From positions 1,908,001 to 1,972,000 of the forward strand of contig NZ_OY762614.1 of assembly GCF_963666145.1 (NCBI RefSeq): DNA of 64,000 bases, written 5' to 3'. Positions 59,864-64,000 of this stretch are shown piece by piece (position 1 is the first letter of the stretch; every line of letters starts with the position of its first letter). The translations under genes were made by a program, and so were the position numbers. Under the pieces are notes generated by a model. The model ran no database searches, had not been told where the DNA came from, and saw only the letters and a program-made list of their open reading frames with translations. The stretch is from an uncultured Desulfobacter sp. GTDB lineage: Bacteria > Desulfobacterota > Desulfobacteria > Desulfobacterales > Desulfobacteraceae.

Positions 59864-60805
59864 ATGAAAAATCTTGAGTTTCAGAATATTACCCTTGCCC
59901 AAAAACTCTTTGGGGCACACAATACCAACCTGGAAAAAATCGCCCGGGCCTTTGATGTTAAAATAAACTCAAGGGGCGGGGAAATTTCAGTCGATGGTAC
60001 GGAAAAACAAACAGACAAAGTCGTTGACCTGATCAACCAGCTTTATGAACTTTTAGAAGAAAAAATAAGGCTGACACCCGCGGTGGTTGATGCCGCCATT
60101 AATGCGATCAGACAGGGCCGCTCCACCCCTTTAAAAAAAATTTTTACCACCACAATCGTGGTAACGGCCAAAAACAAACCCATCACCCCCCGGACCCCAA
60201 CCCAGTTGGTATACACCGAGGCCATAAAAAACAATGACATCCTTTTTGGTATCGGCCCGGCCGGAACCGGCAAAACATACCTGGCAATGGCCATGGCCGT
60301 TGCAGCGTTTACAAAGGGGGATGTAAAAAAAATTATTCTCACCCGTCCTGCGGTGGAAGCCGGCGAAGCACTGGGGTTTCTTCCCGGCGATCTGGCTGAA
60401 AAAATCAATCCATATTTGCGGCCACTGTACGATGCCCTTTATGATATGCTTGATTTTGAAAAAGCCAGAGCATATATTGAGCAGGAAACCATTGAGATCG
60501 CACCCATTGCATTTATGAGGGGCAGAACCCTGAATGATGCGTTTATCATTCTGGACGAAGCCCAAAACACCACCTCCCAGCAGATGAAAATGTTTTTGAC
60601 CCGGATTGGATACGGATCAAAGGCCATTGTCACAGGTGATATCACCCAGACAGACCTGCCGGGCGGAAAAAAATCGGGTCTGGTGGAAGCCAGGAAACTG
60701 CTTGCCCGAATACGGGGAATCTCATTCATAGAATTTTCAAAGGAAGATGTTGTCAGACACCGGCTGGTGTCCGATATTATCAACGCTTATGAGAAAAGCA
60801 AATAA
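59864..60805 (+). CDS. phoH: PhoH-family ATPase
   Basis: A 313-residue protein: an N-terminal KH-like region (about 15-75), then a P-loop domain with Walker A GPAGTGKTYLAMAM, LPGDLAEKINPYLRPLYDAL and Walker B FIILDEAQNTTSQQMKMFLTRIG. PhoH proteins are RNA-linked ATPases found upstream of ybeY in the rRNA maturation cluster, as here. It overlaps the pgpH gene by 17 bp. Upstream lies the palindromic repeat copy B. Confidence 0.94.
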   Translation: MKNLEFQNITLAQKLFGAHNTNLEKIARAFDVKINSRGGEISVDGTEKQTDKVVDLINQLYELLEEKIRLTPAVVDAAINAIRQGRSTPLKKIFTTTIVVTAKNKPITPRTPTQLVYTEAIKNNDILFGIGPAGTGKTYLAMAMAVAAFTKGDVKKIILTRPAVEAGEALGFLPGDLAEKINPYLRPLYDALYDMLDFEKARAYIEQETIEIAPIAFMRGRTLNDAFIILDEAQNTTSQQMKMFLTRIGYGSKAIVTGDITQTDLPGGKKSGLVEARKLLARIRGISFIEFSKEDVVRHRLVSDIINAYEKSK

Positions 60806-63212
60806 CCAGGGTTGGTTTAAGTGGAGCGGGAAAGACCTGTCGAGCACCCCGTATCTGCCGCCCGTCATGTTTCTTCTGGTCGTAACCCTCTTCGTTCTGG
60901 CCCAGACCTTTGACCACACCACTGAATCCTATGTCTATGAAATAGGGGATGTTGCAAGCAGGGACATCAAGGCTCCCAAGGATTTCTTCATTGAAGACAA
61001 GGCCACCAACCTGGCCAAAATGGAAGCAGCCAAAACATCAATCAAAACGGTATATGATTTTGACGCAAACCTGTTAAAGAATATAACCGCCGGCGTTTCA
61101 TCGGCCATGCAGTTTGGCCGAAATATGTTCAAAGAAGCAGAAAATGCCCAGGAAAACATCCCAGCAGAACCGGAGGATACCGAGGATACGGATGAGACCG
61201 CCTTGCCCGAATCTTCAGAACCCTCCTTCTCCATGGCCCTGGCGATCAAGCCTGAATTTGAAAAAAAACTGGGCATAGAAATCTCCAAAGGCGCATTCCA
61301 GATCCTGTTCAAAGAAAAATTTTCCGAAGAAATTACAGGATACTTAACCGCCATCATAAACACCATTTTGACCAACGGGGTCGTAGGCAACAAAGAGATC
61401 CTTCTGGCCGAAGAGGAAAAAGGGATCACCCTGAGAACCATCCAGTCCAACAAAGAACGCGTTATCAGCAATCTCAAAGTGTTTTACGGGCCGGATCAGG
61501 CCAAGACCATGGTAAGGGTCGTGGGCCAGCCTATCCTGAAGGATGTCAACTACAGTTTGGCCAACCTGGTTGTTGATATCTGCCAGCGGCTTCTACGGCC
61601 TAATATCACCCTGAATAAAAACGAAACGAAAAAACGCATCCGGGAAGCCCAGGCGCAGATCAAACCCACCCTGTACCAGATCAAGGCGGGGGAAATGCTC
61701 ATTCGGGAAGGCGAGCGGGTTGATGAACTCAAACTGGTCAAACTCAACGCGTTGAACGAGCAGGTCGAGGATAAGGATGTGATCATGACCATCACCGGCA
61801 TCTGCATGTTCACCAGCCTTTTGCTCCTTGTGGTTTATTTTCTTTTTCTCAAAAACCATCCAAAGCTTAGCCGGGACATAAACAAGCACATGACCTTTCT
61901 GACCCTGGGCCTTTTGCTCTATATCGGATTTACTGAGCTTGCCGTGTACATTGCCCACGCCTCAAATCCGGAAATCTCCGGCAAAATTGCATCCAGCGCA
62001 ATATACATGGTGGTGCCTTTACCGGCAGCGGCGATGATCACCTGTCTTTTCCTGGGGTTTGACATTGCGCTCTATTTTTCCCTGGTACTTTGCAGTTTAT
62101 GCACCATATCCTTTGGCGGCGGGTTCCAGGTTTTTTTGTTCTTTTTTCTGTCCAGTGTTACATCGGCTTACTGGATCAAGGAACGAAACGAACGCCATCA
62201 TTTCATCGTAGCCGGATTTAAACTGGCGTTTTTCAATGCATGCCTTGCCATTGCCCTGGGATTTTTCATGCCCTCCCAGGCACTGCCCTGGGCAACGATA
62301 GTGAAACAGGTGACAATGGCCGTGGGCGGCGGCGTTTTTGCGGCCATTCTGACGGTGGGGTTCACTCCGTTGATCGAAGTTTTGTTCAATTACACCACAG
62401 CAGCTAAACTGCTGGAATTTTCAAACCTGGACCAGCCCCTGATCAAAAAATTAATGATCGAAGCACCGGGCACTTACAATCACAGTGTCATTGTCGCAAC
62501 CCTTGCCGAAGCCGCCGCATCGGCCATCCGGGCAGACAGTCTCAAGGCCAAGGTCATGGCGTATTACCACGACATCGGCAAACTGGACAAAACCATGTAT
62601 TTCATTGAAAATCAGTCTGACGGCCGGAACCGCCATGACAAGCTTTCCCCGTCCATGTCCGCCTTGATCCTCATCGGCCATGTAAAAAAAGGCGTGGAAA
62701 TGGCAAAAAAATACAAACTGGGCAATGAAATCGTGGAAGGCATCATCCAACACCACGGCACATCCCTGATAAAATATTTTTATAACAAAAGCCTGAAAGC
62801 CGGCAATGAAAACATCAATGAAGATGATTTCAGATACCCGGGCCCCAAACCCCAGACACGAGAGGCGGGCATTGTGATGCTTGCCGATGTGGTCGAAGCG
62901 GCCACCCGGGCCCTTGAGCGCCCGACTCCATCCAGGATAAAAGGCCGTGTCAAAGAGCTGATCAATGACATATTTGCCGACGGTCAGCTCGAAGAGTGCG
63001 AAATGACATTGAAAGATCTTCACCAGATCGCCAAAAGTTTCAATAATATTTTAACCTCTATTTATCACAGCCGCATTGAATATAATGACAAGCCCCAGGA
63101 TAAGAAGAATGGAAAACCTAAAGATACTGATAGACAACCAGCAAGAGGAGAGGCTGCCAACAGCCCCCCTGCACAAAAAGACCGAACAGATCTTAAACGC
63201 CTTGGGTTGTGA
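60789..63212 (+). CDS. pgpH: PgpH-type 7TM HD-domain cyclic-di-AMP phosphodiesterase family
   Basis: An 807-residue protein: membrane helix (about 25-43), an extracellular 7TMR-HDED domain (about 44-335), seven membrane helices (about 340-540), and a cytoplasmic HD domain with NHSVIVATLAEAAA, YYHDIGK (HD pair near 593), IQHHGTSLI and LADVVEAATRA. In Bacillus and Listeria the family degrades c-di-AMP; whether c-di-AMP occurs here is unknown. The start at 60789 (MRKANNQ) lies inside the phoH end; the frame from 60747 gives 14 extra residues without support. It overlaps ybeY by about 100 bp. Confidence 0.92.
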   Translation: MRKANNQGWFKWSGKDLSSTPYLPPVMFLLVVTLFVLAQTFDHTTESYVYEIGDVASRDIKAPKDFFIEDKATNLAKMEAAKTSIKTVYDFDANLLKNITAGVSSAMQFGRNMFKEAENAQENIPAEPEDTEDTDETALPESSEPSFSMALAIKPEFEKKLGIEISKGAFQILFKEKFSEEITGYLTAIINTILTNGVVGNKEILLAEEEKGITLRTIQSNKERVISNLKVFYGPDQAKTMVRVVGQPILKDVNYSLANLVVDICQRLLRPNITLNKNETKKRIREAQAQIKPTLYQIKAGEMLIREGERVDELKLVKLNALNEQVEDKDVIMTITGICMFTSLLLLVVYFLFLKNHPKLSRDINKHMTFLTLGLLLYIGFTELAVYIAHASNPEISGKIASSAIYMVVPLPAAAMITCLFLGFDIALYFSLVLCSLCTISFGGGFQVFLFFFLSSVTSAYWIKERNERHHFIVAGFKLAFFNACLAIALGFFMPSQALPWATIVKQVTMAVGGGVFAAILTVGFTPLIEVLFNYTTAAKLLEFSNLDQPLIKKLMIEAPGTYNHSVIVATLAEAAASAIRADSLKAKVMAYYHDIGKLDKTMYFIENQSDGRNRHDKLSPSMSALILIGHVKKGVEMAKKYKLGNEIVEGIIQHHGTSLIKYFYNKSLKAGNENINEDDFRYPGPKPQTREAGIVMLADVVEAATRALERPTPSRIKGRVKELINDIFADGQLEECEMTLKDLHQIAKSFNNILTSIYHSRIEYNDKPQDKKNGKPKDTDRQPARGEAANSPPAQKDRTDLKRLGL

Positions 63213-63573
63213 CGACCACGAGCTTTCCATCGTGATCACCGACGATGCCCAGGTCAGGGAGTTAAACCGGACATACCGGGGAAAAGACAAACCCACCAAC
63301 GTACTCTCCTTCCCCATGCAGGAGGGAGAATTCTCAGACATCACCCCGGGGCTTCTCGGGGATGTGGTCATCTCCCTTGACACCGCCCGGGCCGAAGCCC
63401 AGGCAGCAGGAATTTCCACAGATGAACGAATGTCCCAATTATTGATACACGGCATTCTTCACCTGATTGGATTTGATCATGAACTGGGCGAAAACCAGGC
63501 CCTGGAAATGGAAGAGAAAAGCCTGGAACTGCTCAGGATCGTAGAACCCAATATCAATCTGACCGCATTTTAA
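63109..63573 (+). CDS. ybeY: Endoribonuclease YbeY (rRNA maturation factor)
   Basis: A 154-residue metalloprotein. The zinc triad is in HGILHLIGFDH (HxxxHxxxxxH), with the conserved NRTYRGKDKPTNVLSFP before it. It is needed for 16S rRNA 3' maturation and ribosome quality control. The ATG at 63109 begins MENLKIL and overlaps the 3' end of pgpH by about 100 bp, a stretch read in two frames. Followed by pdxJ at 20 bp. Confidence 0.95.
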   Translation: MENLKILIDNQQEERLPTAPLHKKTEQILNALGCDDHELSIVITDDAQVRELNRTYRGKDKPTNVLSFPMQEGEFSDITPGLLGDVVISLDTARAEAQAAGISTDERMSQLLIHGILHLIGFDHELGENQALEMEEKSLELLRIVEPNINLTAF

Positions 63574-63593
63574 AAATTATTAAGGATAAGAAT

Positions 63594-64000
63594 ATGGCTG
63601 AATTGGCTGTGAACGTAGACCATGTGGCCACCCTGCGCCAGGCAAGGGGTGCCAAATACCCGGAACCGGTCCAGGCCGCCCTGGCCGCAGAAACCGCCGG
63701 GGCAGATGCCATTGTGGTACATCTGCGTGAAGACCGCCGCCACATCCAGGAACGGGATGTTCGCCTGATCTCCCAAACGATAAAGACCCGGTTGATTCTT
63801 GAAATGGCCGCCACCAGTGAAATGCTGGGCATTGCCCTGGACATCAAGCCTGAAACCGTCACCCTGGTACCCGAAAAAAGAGAAGAGCTGACCACCGAAG
63901 GCGGTCTGGATGTCATTACCCATATGGAACACATCCGCCAGGCCGTATCCACCCTGAAAAATGCCGGCATCAAAGTCTGCATTTTCATTGACCCCGACCT
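63594..64000 (+). CDS. pdxJ: Pyridoxine 5'-phosphate synthase PdxJ, N-terminal part
   Basis: 135 codons and the gene continues past the right edge. The start MAELAVNVDHVATLRQARG carries the conserved VNVDHVAT with the active-site Asp/His, followed by DAIVVHLREDRRHIQERDV and TVTLVPEKREELTTEGG, all PdxJ signatures. It condenses aminoacetone phosphate with deoxyxylulose phosphate in vitamin B6 synthesis (DXP-dependent route). AAGGATAAG precedes the ATG; last gene of the phoH-pgpH-ybeY string. Confidence 0.95.
   Translation, partial: MAELAVNVDHVATLRQARGAKYPEPVQAALAAETAGADAIVVHLREDRRHIQERDVRLISQTIKTRLILEMAATSEMLGIALDIKPETVTLVPEKREELTTEGGLDVITHMEHIRQAVSTLKNAGIKVCIFIDPD

Noticed and set aside
59605..59865. 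Upstream extension of the cvpA reading frame (87 further codons).
   Set aside because: It runs through palindromic repeat copy B, lacks family similarity, and a good ribosome site (AGGGAAG) stands directly before the inner ATG at 59604.
1..64000. Search for prophage, IS elements, CRISPR arrays, restriction or other defence genes.
   Set aside because: No transposase, integrase, phage structural, Cas, methylase or nuclease defence genes were recognised, and no direct repeat array with regular spacers was seen.

Overview
The window is a 64 kb piece of a Gram-negative bacterial chromosome. It most resembles a mesophilic, sulfate-reducing deltaproteobacterium of the Desulfobacteraceae (Desulfobacter/Desulfobacula type). 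This is inferred from the gene mix: a periplasmic tetrahaem cytochrome c3, an ETF plus membrane FeS ETF:quinone oxidoreductase module, a Cys-type molybdopterin oxidoreductase, type IV pili, a YedF selenium-metabolism protein and LpxC. The base composition looks moderate and even, and there is no prophage, IS element, CRISPR array, rRNA or recognisable tRNA. It reads as core chromosome.

Layout. 1-9.6 kb: the 3'-truncated start of an NtrY-type kinase, DUF4390 and lpxC (minus); comM; aqpZ; hslO; an HD hydrolase; a DUF368 membrane protein; pcm; and a K+ channel with a cytoplasmic RCK part. 9.7-17 kb: 5-formyl-THF cyclo-ligase, serS-thrC, a LysM protein, a TPR lipoprotein and a VAO-type flavoprotein. 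17-25.5 kb: the pilMNOPQ alignment/secretin operon, divergent from a two-component pair ending in a sigma-54 activator. 25.5-34 kb: an intergenic region rich in inverted repeats, a TPR membrane protein, an SH3 protein, a Fur-FeoA-FeoA fusion, an SPFH/zinc-ribbon gene pair, a dihydrouridine synthase, small unknowns and yedF. 34-42 kb: one long minus-strand gene string joining two PilT-family ATPases to a class A PBP and a SPOR protein, preceded by DivIVA-like and YggT genes. 42-50 kb: DEAD helicase, tatBC, cytochrome c3, molybdoenzyme plus methyltransferase, and thyA. 50-55 kb: etfB-etfA, the FeS membrane oxidoreductase and a TetR regulator. 55-58.3 kb: class II aldolase and a small flagellar checkpoint locus (DVU0524-like gene, flgM, and an unknown gene with a sigma-54 promoter). 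58.3-64 kb: cvpA-mazG facing phoH-pgpH-ybeY-pdxJ.

How the parts fit. Two pilus clusters (assembly at 17-22 kb, retraction at 38-41 kb) and a flagellar anti-sigma locus show surface motility under alternative sigma factors; sigma-28 and sigma-54 promoter sequences can be read directly at 56.8 and 57.8 kb. The ETF module would pass electrons from acyl-CoA oxidation to the quinone pool.

The most unusual items are these. Two copies of an ERIC-like palindromic intergenic repeat of about 125 bp lie at 7.7 and 59.7 kb. A CACGGAA-type inverted repeat supplies the C-terminus of an HD protein. A Fur repressor is fused to two FeoA domains. An SPFH/zinc-ribbon pair has a second gene that appears to start at an AUU codon overlapping the previous stop. 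A K+ channel lacks the second filter glycine. A GTTCA-N6-TGAAC repeat cluster lies next to the sigma-54 activator gene. I saw no clearly new defence or mobile system. All functional calls are by reading motifs; no database search was run.
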